A stretch of 64,000 nt of DNA from Azospirillum sp. (lineage in GTDB: Bacteria > Pseudomonadota > Alphaproteobacteria > Azospirillales > Azospirillaceae), in contig WGNK01000049.1 of assembly GCA_016124535.1 (NCBI GenBank), forward strand, positions 1 to 64,000. Direction: 5' to 3'. How positions within the stretch are numbered: position 1 is the stretch's first letter; every line of letters starts with the position of its first letter. This document shows, one piece after another, positions 32,285 through 41,002 of this stretch. The notes under the pieces are model-generated. The model was not told the origin of the DNA, did no database searches, and saw nothing but the letters and a program-made list of their open reading frames with translations. The position numbers and the translations under genes are program-made.

Positions 32285-34093
32285 GTGGCCGCAATCTCCG
32301 AGCTTCACCTCAGCACCGGCATCGTCAGTGAAGCCGCCCGGAGCCGGGACAAGCGGGCCTCCGGCGGGCTTGAGGCCGGCAGCCCTGAGCTGAGCGGCCC
32401 CGAGGTCAGCGGGCGGGATGGTGAAACCGGGGCGGGCGATCGTCGCAATGCCCGCAACCAGGATTTTGCCGCGGTCTGCCATGGCGCGGCGTTTCAGCGT
32501 TCGGGCCACGGCATCGTCGCTGCTCTGGCCGACGGCGCCGCCGGCGCCAGAGGCGGTCGGATCGCCGCGGAAACCACGGTGCGTCAGTTCATCGAGGGCT
32601 ATTTCGGACAGCGCGAGACCATCGGCGTGCAGCGCGCGGCGGCTCGGGCGATCGACGCGGTCAATCGCTGGCTCCATGCCGTCGGCGGCCGGGATCCGTC
32701 ACTGGAAACCTGTGCCGTCAGCTTTGCTGCGGTGATCCTGCGCGGCCGGCGTGCCCATGTCCTGCATGTCGGCCACAGCCGGGTCTACCGGCTCAGCGGC
32801 AGCCGGCTGGCTCGCCTCACCGAAGACCATGTGGTCGGCCGGCGCGGCCGGGCGCCGGTGCTGCTGCGCGCGGTTGGCATGGAGAGCGCGGTCCGGCTGG
32901 ACCACACCGTCCATACCCTGCAGGTCTACGACCGCTTCCTGGTGTGCTCGGACGGCATCCATGGCGGGCTCGCCGATCGCGTTCTGCGCGCCGTGCTGCT
33001 GGAACGGTCCTCGCCGGAGCAGGCGGCACAGGCGCTGGTCGATGCGGCACGGGCGGCAGGCAGCGCCGACGACGTCACCGCGCTGGTGCTCGACGTCAAC
33101 AGCTTGCCGCCACCCGGCCAGGGCGAGTTGGAACAGGTGCTCGCCGACTTGCCGATCCTGGCCTTGCCGGGGGTGGGAGATGTCGTCGATGGCTTCCGGA
33201 TCGACGCCATTCTGGCCGACGGTCGCGCCAGCCGCCTGTTCCGGGCGACCGAGATCGCCTTCGACCAGACCGTGGCGGCGAAGTTTCCCAAGCCCGAAAA
33301 CGCCGAAGCCGGCCAAGACCGCCGTGCCCTGATGCGCGAAGCCTGGGTTGCGGCCCGGATACGCAGCCCGTGGCTCGGCGAGGTGGTCGAACTGCCGCCC
33401 GGCCGGCAGACCCGGCTCTACGCGGTGTTGCCGTACTACCAGGGCGAAACCCTTGAGGCGCGTCTCTCCCGCTCGCCGGTTCTGGGCTTGGCCGAGGGCG
33501 TCGGCATCGCGATCAAGGTGGCGCGCGCGGTCGCCGTGCTGCATCGGGCCGGCGTCATCCATCGCGACATCAAGCCCGACAATGTGATGCTGCTCGCCGA
33601 CGGCGGCGTGAAGCTGATCGATCTCGGGACGGTACGCCTGCCCAATCTCGAGGACGGGGCAGAGGCGGAGAGTCCGGGGACGCCCAGCTACATGGCGCCG
33701 GAACTGCAGGCTGGCGGCCATGCCGGCGATGAACTGTCGGACCTTTACGCCCTCGGGGTCACTGTCTACCGGGGGTTTTCCGGCCGTTATCCTTATGGCG
33801 AGATTGAACCCTTCTCCCATCCGCGTTTCGCCAAGGCGACACCCTTGTCGCAGCGGCGCCGGGATCTGCCGGCCTGGCTCGATCTGGCATTGGCCCGGGC
33901 CACCGCGGCCGATCCCAATGACCGCTTCGGCGATGTCCTGGAATTTGCCCTGGCGCTGGAGAACGGTCTGGCGCGTGGCGGTGCGGTCAGGAAGGTTCGG
34001 CGGCAGCCGCTTTACCAGCGCAACCCGCTGATGTTCTGGCAGGTGCTATCGCTGCTCCTGGTGGTTGCCCTGCTGATTACCCTGGTCCGCTGA
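32285..34093 (+). CDS. Bifunctional PP2C-type phosphatase / Ser-Thr protein kinase
   Basis: A 602-residue fusion. The N-terminal PP2C domain (about 40-265) contains ALADGAAGARGG, VLHVGHSRVYRL, VCSDGIHGG and SADDVTALVLD. The protein kinase domain (about 280-570) has the ATP-binding Lys333 (VAAKFPK), catalytic HRDIKPDN with Asp428, and IDLG in place of the usual DFG. A C-terminal membrane helix (FWQVLSLLLVVALLITLV) anchors it. Genes of this architecture are known next to nitrate transporters, implying phospho-control of nitrate assimilation; its targets are unknown. The start is GTG at 32285 with GGGAG upstream. The last 48 bp overlap the convergent gene. Confidence 0.88.
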   Translation: MAAISELHLSTGIVSEAARSRDKRASGGLEAGSPELSGPEVSGRDGETGAGDRRNARNQDFAAVCHGAAFQRSGHGIVAALADGAAGARGGRIAAETTVRQFIEGYFGQRETIGVQRAAARAIDAVNRWLHAVGGRDPSLETCAVSFAAVILRGRRAHVLHVGHSRVYRLSGSRLARLTEDHVVGRRGRAPVLLRAVGMESAVRLDHTVHTLQVYDRFLVCSDGIHGGLADRVLRAVLLERSSPEQAAQALVDAARAAGSADDVTALVLDVNSLPPPGQGELEQVLADLPILALPGVGDVVDGFRIDAILADGRASRLFRATEIAFDQTVAAKFPKPENAEAGQDRRALMREAWVAARIRSPWLGEVVELPPGRQTRLYAVLPYYQGETLEARLSRSPVLGLAEGVGIAIKVARAVAVLHRAGVIHRDIKPDNVMLLADGGVKLIDLGTVRLPNLEDGAEAESPGTPSYMAPELQAGGHAGDELSDLYALGVTVYRGFSGRYPYGEIEPFSHPRFAKATPLSQRRRDLPAWLDLALARATAADPNDRFGDVLEFALALENGLARGGAVRKVRRQPLYQRNPLMFWQVLSLLLVVALLITLVR

Positions 34094-34819
34094 CACCGGC
34101 CAGGCTCCGGCGTCGGGATCGTGGACGAAAACGGTCACACCGGTCGGGTACTGGGCGGCCACGGCCAGGCTGTGGGCTTCCCCGAGCTCCAGCAGGCGGG
34201 CGTGCCACGGTACGCTGCTCGAAGCCTCGGCATCCGGCCGGTAGCCGGGCGGGTCCAGCCTGGCGATGAAGCTGTCGAAGGGCAGGGCGAGGCCGCGGCC
34301 GCGGGCCTTGGCATAGGCTTCCTTGAGCGCCCAGAGATCGAAAATGGCGCGGGTCCTGCGCTCCGATGGCGTATTGGCCAGAACGGCGATTTCTTCCGGG
34401 TGGAAGACGTCGCGGGCGAATTCCAGGGCGGCGAAGGATGCGTCGCGGGCTGCGGCGTCGATGCCGGGACTGAGACCTCGCGCCACCGCGCAGGCGCAGA
34501 GGCCCTGGGTATGGCTCAGGCTGAAGCGCAGCCCGGTCGCCGCCCCGGCGCCCGCCAGCTCTGGCCGGCCGCCGGGCAGAACCCGGAACCGCCAGTCTGC
34601 CGGTGCTATGGCGGCGTAGTGCGACAGGGCGGCGCGCAGCAGCGCGTGGGCGGCGCCGTAGAGGGCGCGGTCGGCCGGGAAGTGGAACCGCGCCCATCGC
34701 GCGCGCTCCCCGGCATCGAGGCAATCCGGCGGTTTCGGGTCAGCCCCCGGCGGCAGTGACGGCACCCGCCGAAACCAGACCGCGATCTGGCCTGGGGCCA
34801 GTTCGGCCCGGCCGGTCAC
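34046..34819 (-). CDS. 4'-phosphopantetheinyl transferase (Sfp type)
   Basis: A 257-residue enzyme that moves phosphopantetheine from CoA to carrier proteins of fatty acid, polyketide or nonribosomal peptide synthesis. Motifs: LRFSLSHTQG, GIDAAAR (the magnesium site, usually GVDVE, with the Glu changed) and the signature WALKEAYAKARGRGL. The start is GTG at 34819. No carrier-protein genes are nearby. The last 15 residues (Gln/Asn-rich) are encoded opposite the kinase gene's 3' end, a 48-bp tail-to-tail overlap. Confidence 0.87.
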   Translation of the reverse strand: MTGRAELAPGQIAVWFRRVPSLPPGADPKPPDCLDAGERARWARFHFPADRALYGAAHALLRAALSHYAAIAPADWRFRVLPGGRPELAGAGAATGLRFSLSHTQGLCACAVARGLSPGIDAAARDASFAALEFARDVFHPEEIAVLANTPSERRTRAIFDLWALKEAYAKARGRGLALPFDSFIARLDPPGYRPDAEASSSVPWHARLLELGEAHSLAVAAQYPTGVTVFVHDPDAGAWPVSADQGNQQGNHQEQR

Positions 34820-34911
34820 GCGCCACCCGCGATCTCGGCAAGCCGGCGGCCGGCCCGGTGAAACGCAATCGAACCCGCCATGGCGGTGCCCCGGGGGATG
34901 ACGGTTTGGCT

Positions 34912-36870
34912 TCAGCCGCGGATCGACGCCACGAAGTGCTCGGACTCGGCCTCGATACGGCTGAACTCCTGGCTCAATTGCCCGGCGGAAAAGATCATTT
35001 CGACCGCCGATTTTCCGGTCCGGGCCGCGGCTGCCGCCAGGTCTTTGACGCTCTCGGAGACCTGGTCGGAATTGTTCTTGGCCTGACGGACCGCTTGGGT
35101 AATCTCTTGGGTTTGTTCGAGCTGGTGGTCGACCGACCGGGCGACCTCCCGCGACAGCGTATCGACCTCCTCGATCGCGGTTCGGATGGCGCGGATTGCT
35201 TGGACCACGTTGTCGGTCGCCGCCTGGATCGCACCGACCTGGGCGCCGATGTCCTCGGTTGCGTGGGCGGTCTGGTTGGCCAGGTTCTTGACCTCGCCGG
35301 CGACGACGGCGAAGCCGCGACCCGCTTCGCCGGCCCGCGCCGCCTCGATCGTGGCGTTAAGCGCCAACAGATTGGTCTGGCCGGCGATGGCATGGATCAT
35401 CTTGACGATTTCCCCGATGCGCTGGGAGCTCGCGGACAATGCCTGGACCGCGCTGTCGCTGTCGCGGGCGTGGCCGACCGCGCGCTGGACCGCCCGTCCG
35501 GTGGTACCGACCCGGTGGCCGATGTCGCCGATCGAGGCCGAGAGGGTGGCCGAAATCGAGTCGACCTGGTCGACCACGCCGGTGGTGCGGGCCGATTTGG
35601 TGGCGGTGTCCACCGCCTGGCCGCGCATGACCTCGGCGGTATCGCGCAGCAGGTGCGCGCTGCGGCTGATGGTGCCGGTCGATTGGCCGACCGTCTCCAG
35701 GACCTTGGCGAAAGCCGCGGCGAAATCATCGCCCAGGGTGCGCATCTGTCGTTTGCGGTGTTCCTCCGCTCGCTCCTGGGTCTGCCGCGCCTGTCGTTCC
35801 AGCTCCTGGGTTCGGGTGATGTTGTCCTTGAACACCGCGACCGCGCGCGCCATCGCGCCGATCTCGTCGCGCCGGGTCACGCCCGGCACTTCAGCGGCGA
35901 GGTCGCCGCCGGCCAGCCGCCCCATCACCTGCTCGATCGCGGTGAGCGGCCGAATGATGCTGCGCGACACCGCCAGGCTCAGAATGATGAAGGCGATCAC
36001 CAGGCCGGTCCCGATCAGAACCACCCGCTCGATCACCTGGGAGCGGACCGCGCGCTGGGTCGCGGCCGATTGGTTCATGCCGTCGCGCGCGCCTTCGAGC
36101 AAGGCGTCGAAGCGCGGCCCCAGCGCCCGATAGGCTTCGGTGAAGGCAGCGACCTCGGTGCGGAAGCTCTTGGTCGTGTCGACGAACGAGCCGAAATCGC
36201 TCCGGTAGGCCTGGATCAGCATCTGGAGCTTGTCGATCGTCGCCGGGTCGAGGCCGACATCGCTCAGCTTGAAGCGGAATTCGTTGAACGCCTTGCGATG
36301 GGGGCCGAGGAATGAGCTATCATTATAGATAATGAAATCCTTCTCGTTGCGCCGCATCGTCTCCATCGGCACCAGCAGCTTGTCGAGATTGGGCCAGGTC
36401 TTGAGTTCGCTTTCGACCTGCGCCGCCGAAGCGCGCAGCCGGCCACGCAGCCCGCCGGCGTCGTCGAGGCCGAGTTCGCGCGCCGCGGCCACCACCTTCA
36501 GGAACTGGTCGCGCACCGTGACGATGCCGGTCGACAGGTTGGCGATCTCCTCGCCGGCCGCGGCCGCGCCGGGCCGTCCGCCGAGGTCGCCCAGCAATGC
36601 AATGATGCCGGCTGCGGCCGTGGTGGTCTCCCCGGCGGCGGCTTCATCACGATCGGCGACGAAGCGCAGCGCCTGAAAGCGCAGCTGGCCGGACCGCCGC
36701 TCGATCTGGGTGGTTTGTTCGAACACCTGGCGGTACTGGTCGAGCTCGAGGGCAGCCTGGAACAGCCAGCGCTCGCCCAGGGAGACCGCGACCCCGAGCA
36801 ATCCCAGGGTGAGCAAAGACGCCAGGACCAGCAGCGCGATGCGGCGGCCGATCGAAAGTCTCGAAAGCAT
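34912..36870 (-). CDS. Methyl-accepting chemotaxis protein
   Basis: A 652-residue chemoreceptor. The first membrane helix is at about 9-30, with a periplasmic helical sensor domain of roughly 240 residues. A second helix (VLIGTGLVIAFIILSLAV) leads to HAMP (RPLTAIEQVMGRLAGGDL) and the signalling domain with the hairpin tip IAGQTNLLALNATIEAARAG followed by FAVVAGEVKNLA. It transmits ligand binding to CheA/CheW. No CheR/CheB-tethering pentapeptide is visible at the C-terminus. It stands alone. The ATG is at 36870. Confidence 0.92.
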   Translation of the reverse strand: MLSRLSIGRRIALLVLASLLTLGLLGVAVSLGERWLFQAALELDQYRQVFEQTTQIERRSGQLRFQALRFVADRDEAAAGETTTAAAGIIALLGDLGGRPGAAAAGEEIANLSTGIVTVRDQFLKVVAAARELGLDDAGGLRGRLRASAAQVESELKTWPNLDKLLVPMETMRRNEKDFIIYNDSSFLGPHRKAFNEFRFKLSDVGLDPATIDKLQMLIQAYRSDFGSFVDTTKSFRTEVAAFTEAYRALGPRFDALLEGARDGMNQSAATQRAVRSQVIERVVLIGTGLVIAFIILSLAVSRSIIRPLTAIEQVMGRLAGGDLAAEVPGVTRRDEIGAMARAVAVFKDNITRTQELERQARQTQERAEEHRKRQMRTLGDDFAAAFAKVLETVGQSTGTISRSAHLLRDTAEVMRGQAVDTATKSARTTGVVDQVDSISATLSASIGDIGHRVGTTGRAVQRAVGHARDSDSAVQALSASSQRIGEIVKMIHAIAGQTNLLALNATIEAARAGEAGRGFAVVAGEVKNLANQTAHATEDIGAQVGAIQAATDNVVQAIRAIRTAIEEVDTLSREVARSVDHQLEQTQEITQAVRQAKNNSDQVSESVKDLAAAAARTGKSAVEMIFSAGQLSQEFSRIEAESEHFVASIRG

Positions 36871-36989
36871 GGTCTGTCTTCCTCCGCCGAGCCGCGCACG
36901 ACCAACTCCGCTGAGGACTGCCTGCCTATTGGGCGCTCAAGAGTTGTCCTCATTCTTAGCATTCTGCCACAACCGACACACGAACGACT

Positions 36990-37017
36990 TTTACATGTAA
37001 TAATAAACTCATATAAG
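36990..37017 (+). promoter_or_regulatory. Sigma-70-type promoter upstream of ilvD
   Basis: TTTACA (36990-36995), a 16-bp spacer and TATAAG (37012-37017) lie in an AT-rich patch. A start near 37024 would give a leader of about 145 nt before the ATG at 37169. That leader contains a 15-bp perfect tandem repeat GCCGAATGCAGCAGG at 37058-37087. Confidence 0.6.
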
Positions 37018-37168
37018 CGTCACAATGATCGGCCCAAGCCGCCCGGCGTGGAGCCGTGCCGAATGCAGCAGGGCCGAATGCAGCAGGTATGAACACCTAG
37101 GCACCCGGCCGGTGGCTCGCTATGGTAAGCCGCCGAGCCGCCAAGCCAAGAAAGGGAGGACCCTGTCG

Positions 37169-38914
37169 ATGCCAGAGGGCGATCAGAGACCGGTGACCTG
37201 GGACAAATCGAAGCTGCCGAGCCGCCATGTCTCGGTCGGGCCGGAGCGGGCGCCGCACCGCTCCTATTACTATGCCATGGGCCTGACCGCCGACGACATC
37301 ACCAAGCCGTTCGTCGGCGTTGCGACCTGCTGGAATGAGGCCGCTCCCTGCAATATCACGCTCAACCGCCAGGCGCAGGCGGTCAAGCTCGGGGTCAAGG
37401 CCGGGTCGGGCATGCCGCGGGAGTTCACCACGATCACGGTGACCGACGGCATCGCCATGGGCCATGCCGGCATGAAGTCGTCGCTGGTCAGCCGCGAATG
37501 CATCGTCGATTCGGTCGAGCTGACCATGCGCGGCCACTGCTACGATGCCCTGGTCGGGCTGGCCGGTTGCGACAAGTCGCTGCCCGGCATGATGATGGCG
37601 ATGGTCCGGCTCAATGTCCCGAGCGTGTTCATCTATGGCGGCTCGATTCTGCCCGGCCGCTTCAAGGGCAAGGACGTGACCGTCCAGGACGTGTTCGAGG
37701 CGGTCGGTCAGCATTCCTCGGGCAAGATGAGCGATGCCGACCTTGCCGAGTTGGAATGCGGCGCCTGTCCCTCGGGCGGCTCCTGCGGCGGCCAGTTCAC
37801 CGCCAACACCATGGCCTGCGTCTCCGAAGCGATCGGCCTGGCGCTGCCCGGCTCGTCCGGCCCGCCGGCGCCCTATGAAAGCCGCGACGCCTATTGCGAG
37901 GCCTCGGGGCGCGCGGTGATGAACCTGCTGCGGCTGGGCCTCCGGCCGCGCGATATCGTCACCCGCAAGGCGTTGGAGAACGCCGCGGTGGTGGTCGCCG
38001 CCACCGGCGGCTCGACCAATGCCGGGTTGCACCTGCCGGCGATCGCGCATGAATGCGGCATCGATTTCGATCTCGATGATGTCTGCGCCGTGTTCAAGCG
38101 CACGCCCTACATTGCCGACCTGAAGCCCGGCGGGCGCTATGTTGCCAAGGACATGTTCGATGTCGGCGGCGTACCGGTGTTGATGAAGGCGCTGCTCGAC
38201 GGCGGCTATCTGCATGGCGATTGCGTGACCGTGACCGGCAAGACGATCGCCGAGAATCTGGCCGGGGTGGTGTTCCCGACCAATCAGGACGTGATCCGCC
38301 CGACCGCGGCGCCCTTGTCGCCGACCGGCGGCGTTACCGGGCTCAAGGGCAATCTGGCACCCCAGGGGGCGATCGTCAAAGTCGCGGGCATGAAGAAGGA
38401 AGGCCTGAAGTTCCGGGGTCCGGCGCGCTGCTTCGACAGCGAGGAAGAGTGCTTCGAGGCGGTCGACAAACGCCGGTATCAGGAAGGCGACGTCCTGGTG
38501 ATCCGTTACGAAGGACCGCGCGGCGGACCGGGCATGCGCGAGATGCTGTCGACCACCTCCGCACTCTACGGCCAGGGCATGGGCGATAAGGTGGCGCTGA
38601 TCACCGATGGCCGGTTCTCCGGCGCCACCCGCGGCTTCTGCGTCGGCCATGTCGGGCCTGAGGCGGCGGTCGGCGGTCCGATCGGCCTGTTGAAGGACGG
38701 TGATCTCATCGTGCTCGACGCCGAGGCCGGGACCATCTCGGTGGAGCTGAGCGACGCCGAACTGGCCAGCCGCCGACAGACCTGGCAGCCGCGCAAGACC
38801 GACTTCCAGTCGGGTGCGCTGTGGAAATATGCCCAGCAGGTCGGCGATGCCTGCCTCGGTGCCGTGACTCACCCCGGCGCCCGCGCAGAGACTCACGTCT
38901 ACGCGGACATCTGA
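37169..38914 (+). CDS. ilvD: Dihydroxy-acid dehydratase
   Basis: A 581-residue IlvD/Edd-family enzyme that dehydrates dihydroxy-acids to 2-keto acids in valine, leucine and isoleucine synthesis. Iron-sulfur ligands are expected at the Cys of GVATCWNEAAPC, GLAGCDKSLPGMMMAM and ECGACPSGGSCGGQF. The C-terminal active-site region reads MGDKVALITDGRFSGATRGF. The ATG at 37169 has a strong GGGAGGA box. Sugar-acid dehydratases belong to the same family, but motifs and length fit IlvD best. A perfect hairpin follows the stop. Confidence 0.92.
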   Translation: MPEGDQRPVTWDKSKLPSRHVSVGPERAPHRSYYYAMGLTADDITKPFVGVATCWNEAAPCNITLNRQAQAVKLGVKAGSGMPREFTTITVTDGIAMGHAGMKSSLVSRECIVDSVELTMRGHCYDALVGLAGCDKSLPGMMMAMVRLNVPSVFIYGGSILPGRFKGKDVTVQDVFEAVGQHSSGKMSDADLAELECGACPSGGSCGGQFTANTMACVSEAIGLALPGSSGPPAPYESRDAYCEASGRAVMNLLRLGLRPRDIVTRKALENAAVVVAATGGSTNAGLHLPAIAHECGIDFDLDDVCAVFKRTPYIADLKPGGRYVAKDMFDVGGVPVLMKALLDGGYLHGDCVTVTGKTIAENLAGVVFPTNQDVIRPTAAPLSPTGGVTGLKGNLAPQGAIVKVAGMKKEGLKFRGPARCFDSEEECFEAVDKRRYQEGDVLVIRYEGPRGGPGMREMLSTTSALYGQGMGDKVALITDGRFSGATRGFCVGHVGPEAAVGGPIGLLKDGDLIVLDAEAGTISVELSDAELASRRQTWQPRKTDFQSGALWKYAQQVGDACLGAVTHPGARAETHVYADI

Positions 38915-38927
38915 TTGGGGGGATTGC

Positions 38928-38950
38928 AAGGGGGGCCGCCGGCCCCCCTT
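38928..38950 (+). terminator. Strong hairpin between ilvD and the cupin gene
   Basis: AAGGGGGGCC and GGCCCCCCTT form a perfect 10-bp stem with a 3-nt loop, 14 bp after the ilvD stop. It lacks a following T-run, so it may stop transcription only partly or protect the mRNA 3' end. Confidence 0.6.
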
Positions 38951-39005
38951 GAACCCGGCCAGGGAGCGCGAGGTCCCCGGCCCCCGTGACCAGGGAAACC
39001 ATGCC

Positions 39006-39491
39006 ATGAGCCCATCACCGCCCGACCGGGCCACCGTGATTCTCGATCCGCTGGCGGTGCCGGCGCGGGTCGGCAGCGGCTATCCGGTTCCATTCGACGC
39101 CTTGTGCCGATTCCGGGAAAAGCGCGCCTTGGGCGATGTCGGCGGCCTCACCAATTTCGGGGTCAACCTGGTGATCCTGCCGCCGGGGCAGGCCTCCAGC
39201 CAACGCCATTGGCACAGCAAGCAGGACGAATTCGTCTGGATTCTCGAAGGCGAGGCGACCCTGATCACCGACACCGGCGAGACCGTCGTCGGGCCGGGCC
39301 AATGCGCCTGTTTTCCGGCCGGCGTCCCCGACGGCCACCAGCTGGTCAACAAGTCCGATCGGCCGGTGCGCTATCTGGAGGTCGGCGACCGCAGCCCCGG
39401 CGACAGCGGCGCCTATCCGGACATCGACCTGGCCTTTGCCGCCTGCGGCCCGACCTATCGCTTCATCCGCAAGGACGGCTCGCCGCTCTGA
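39006..39491 (+). CDS. Small cupin-domain protein
   Basis: A 161-residue single-domain cupin. Motif 1 is QRHWHSKQDEFVWILEGE, with metal ligands His/His/Glu; motif 2 is GPGQCACFPAGVPDGHQLVN. The tail (CGPTYRFIRKDGSPL) is typical of a common proteobacterial cupin family. These proteins bind a metal and often act as small dioxygenases, isomerases or sensors, so the function here is open. The ATG is at 39006, 55 bp after the ilvD hairpin. It is possibly co-transcribed with ilvD. Confidence 0.82.
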   Translation: MSPSPPDRATVILDPLAVPARVGSGYPVPFDALCRFREKRALGDVGGLTNFGVNLVILPPGQASSQRHWHSKQDEFVWILEGEATLITDTGETVVGPGQCACFPAGVPDGHQLVNKSDRPVRYLEVGDRSPGDSGAYPDIDLAFAACGPTYRFIRKDGSPL

Positions 39492-39602
39492 ACCCGAGCA
39501 GCGGCCCCTTGGTTTTCCCCTGCGTCGTTCCCATAGTGGTCTGGGAAGGGGTTTGCTGTATCATGGTGGCCTGATCCGCAGTGCCTCCGAGGAGCTTGCC
39601 CG

Positions 39603-40298
39603 ATGCCCGACAGCCAGGCCACGGCCCTCGATGGAATTGAGTTGCTTCAGCACCTTGCGCCGGCTGAGCGGGCTGCGGTGGCGCGCCATTGCCGGTGGCG
39701 GCGCTATGCTGCCGACGAGCAGATCATCGACTATATGAGCGACTCGCGCGATGTCTGCTTCATCGTCGAGGGCCGGGTCCGGGTGGTCAATTTTGCGCTG
39801 TCCGGTCGGGAAATCAGCTTCGACGATGTCGGCGTCGGCGGCTTCCTCGGCGAATTGTCGGCGTTCGACGGTGAACCCCGTTCGGCCTCCGTGGTCGCCC
39901 TGACCAATACCCAGGTCGCCTTCCTGTCGCCGCCGCCGTTCCTGGATCTGGTGGTTTCAAACCGTCAGGTGGCGCTATTCGTGTTACGGCGGCTCGCCGG
40001 GATCATCCGGTCTTCGACCGGCCGGATCATGGACCTCAGTACTCTGGGTGCCAACAACCGGGTCCATGCCGAGTTGCTGCGTCTGGCTCAACCCTTGGTC
40101 AAGGCCGACAACACCGCGGAGATCTCGCCGATCCCGGTCCATGCCGATATTGCTTCCCGAGTCAGCACCACCCGTGAGACGGTGGCGCGTGTCTTGAGTG
40201 ATCTCCATCGCGACCGCCTGGTCGAACGGCGGGGAGCGGTTCTGGTGATCATGGATTTCGAGCGGCTGAAGGAGATGGTCGAAGACGTCCGAGGCTGA
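39603..40298 (+). CDS. Crp/Fnr-family transcriptional regulator
   Basis: A 231-residue regulator. The N-terminal cyclic-nucleotide-binding beta-barrel (about 12-130) includes FLGELSAFDGEPRSASVVAL, keeping the Gly-Glu and Arg-Ser residues that contact cAMP in Crp. A dimer helix follows, then a C-terminal winged helix with VHADIASRVSTTRETVARVLSDLHRDRL. No N-terminal Cys cluster is present, so it is not an oxygen-sensing FNR. The ATG at 39603 has a GAGGAG box. A 12-bp repeat covers its stop, and a Crp-like operator lies 65 bp after it. Confidence 0.9.
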   Translation: MPDSQATALDGIELLQHLAPAERAAVARHCRWRRYAADEQIIDYMSDSRDVCFIVEGRVRVVNFALSGREISFDDVGVGGFLGELSAFDGEPRSASVVALTNTQVAFLSPPPFLDLVVSNRQVALFVLRRLAGIIRSSTGRIMDLSTLGANNRVHAELLRLAQPLVKADNTAEISPIPVHADIASRVSTTRETVARVLSDLHRDRLVERRGAVLVIMDFERLKEMVEDVRG

Positions 40299-40330
40299 TT
40301 GGCCGTCTGATTGGCCGTCTGATTGGCCGT
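40295..40330. repeat. 12-bp tandem repeat, three perfect copies, starting on the stop codon
   Basis: CTGATTGGCCGT occurs three times without change. The TGA stop of the Crp-type gene (40296-40298) is in unit one, and because the period is a multiple of three, units two and three supply back-up in-frame TGA codons. Confidence 0.95.
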
Positions 40331-40362
40331 CGACCCGCAAGCAGACAAAAAAACCTGCCCAA

Positions 40363-40378
40363 TGTGATGGCTGACACA
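40363..40378. promoter_or_regulatory. Crp-like binding site
   Basis: TGTGA-TGGCTG-ACACA matches nine of the ten conserved bases of the TGTGA-N6-TCACA consensus. It lies 65 bp after the Crp-type gene and about 225 bp before the next start codon. Regulation is inferred. Confidence 0.45.
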
Positions 40379-40403
40379 TCGACGGTGCGGCCGCCTGCCT
40401 AAG

Positions 40404-40500
40404 GTCCCCCTCGAACCAATCGCGGTTCGCAGCGGCACAAAGGGGGACGGCAATGGTTAAAGACGATGAGACGGCGCTGCAATAATAATAACGCAGCGCT
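40404..40500 (+). ncRNA. Structured intergenic RNA candidate (two strong hairpins)
   Basis: The gap 40299-40603 has no gene but holds two folds. The first is an outer stem GTCCCCCT/AGGGGGAC (40404-40411 with 40441-40448) enclosing CGAACC/GGTTCG (40412-40417 with 40424-40429). The second is the hairpin GCGCTGC/GCAGCGC (40474-40480 with 40493-40499) with an AATAATAATAAC loop. AT-rich DNA follows to the next gene. It may be a small RNA or a structured 5' leader of the gene at 40604; the strand is assumed. Confidence 0.35.
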
Positions 40501-40603
40501 CGTAAAACCGTCATGCGCTAGAATTAATATAATAAAAAACAGCGCCTTGATGGTTGAGTTTGATCGAACGCGGCCTAAAGTCATCTAGGGTTCGGAGGCC
40601 ACC

Positions 40604-40987
40604 ATGAAATCGGTCAGTCAGGATCGGCGGGATGTTCGCAAAATGTCGCTACCACCTCAAGATCCGAAGCAGCGGGTGCTAAAATCTTTGGCAGATAAAG
40701 AAAAGATTGGCGAAATTACTTGTTTGCAGGAGCGGCTGGATCAAGCCGAAGCCGAGTTGGCTGCTCTGACCGAGATGGCCAGGATGCGCGGCTGCGAGCC
40801 GTGGCGCGAGCAGAGTCGGCCGCTGCTCAAGGAGATGGCCAAGATCGTATCGCGTTTGAATTTGCTGATCCTGGGCGAGCCGTTGCGCCCGCGTTTTCGG
40901 GCCAAGCGCCGGCTCGGACCTGGCGAACGGCGAGCGCTTCCGGCCAAGCCACGCGCGCCGTTTCAGCCGCCGACCGGCAGCCGCTGA
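40604..40987 (+). CDS. Small basic hypothetical protein
   Basis: A 127-residue protein. The N-terminal part is Lys-rich, the middle is a predicted helix or coiled coil (LQERLDQAEAELAALTEMARM), and the C-terminal third is Arg/Pro-rich (RPRFRAKRRLGPGERR). No family is recognised. The ATG at 40604 has GGAGG upstream. The first 120 bp are clearly AT-richer than neighbouring genes, which hints at a different origin or at RNA constraint. It is convergent with the gene ending at 41003. Confidence 0.55.
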   Translation: MKSVSQDRRDVRKMSLPPQDPKQRVLKSLADKEKIGEITCLQERLDQAEAELAALTEMARMRGCEPWREQSRPLLKEMAKIVSRLNLLILGEPLRPRFRAKRRLGPGERRALPAKPRAPFQPPTGSR

Positions 40988-41002
40988 TTGCGGTGGCGAG
41001 CC

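Noticed and set aside
36900..36960. Sigma-54 promoter for the chemoreceptor at 34912 (TGGCAG-N5-TAAG on minus)
   Set aside because: The -12 TTGC element is missing.
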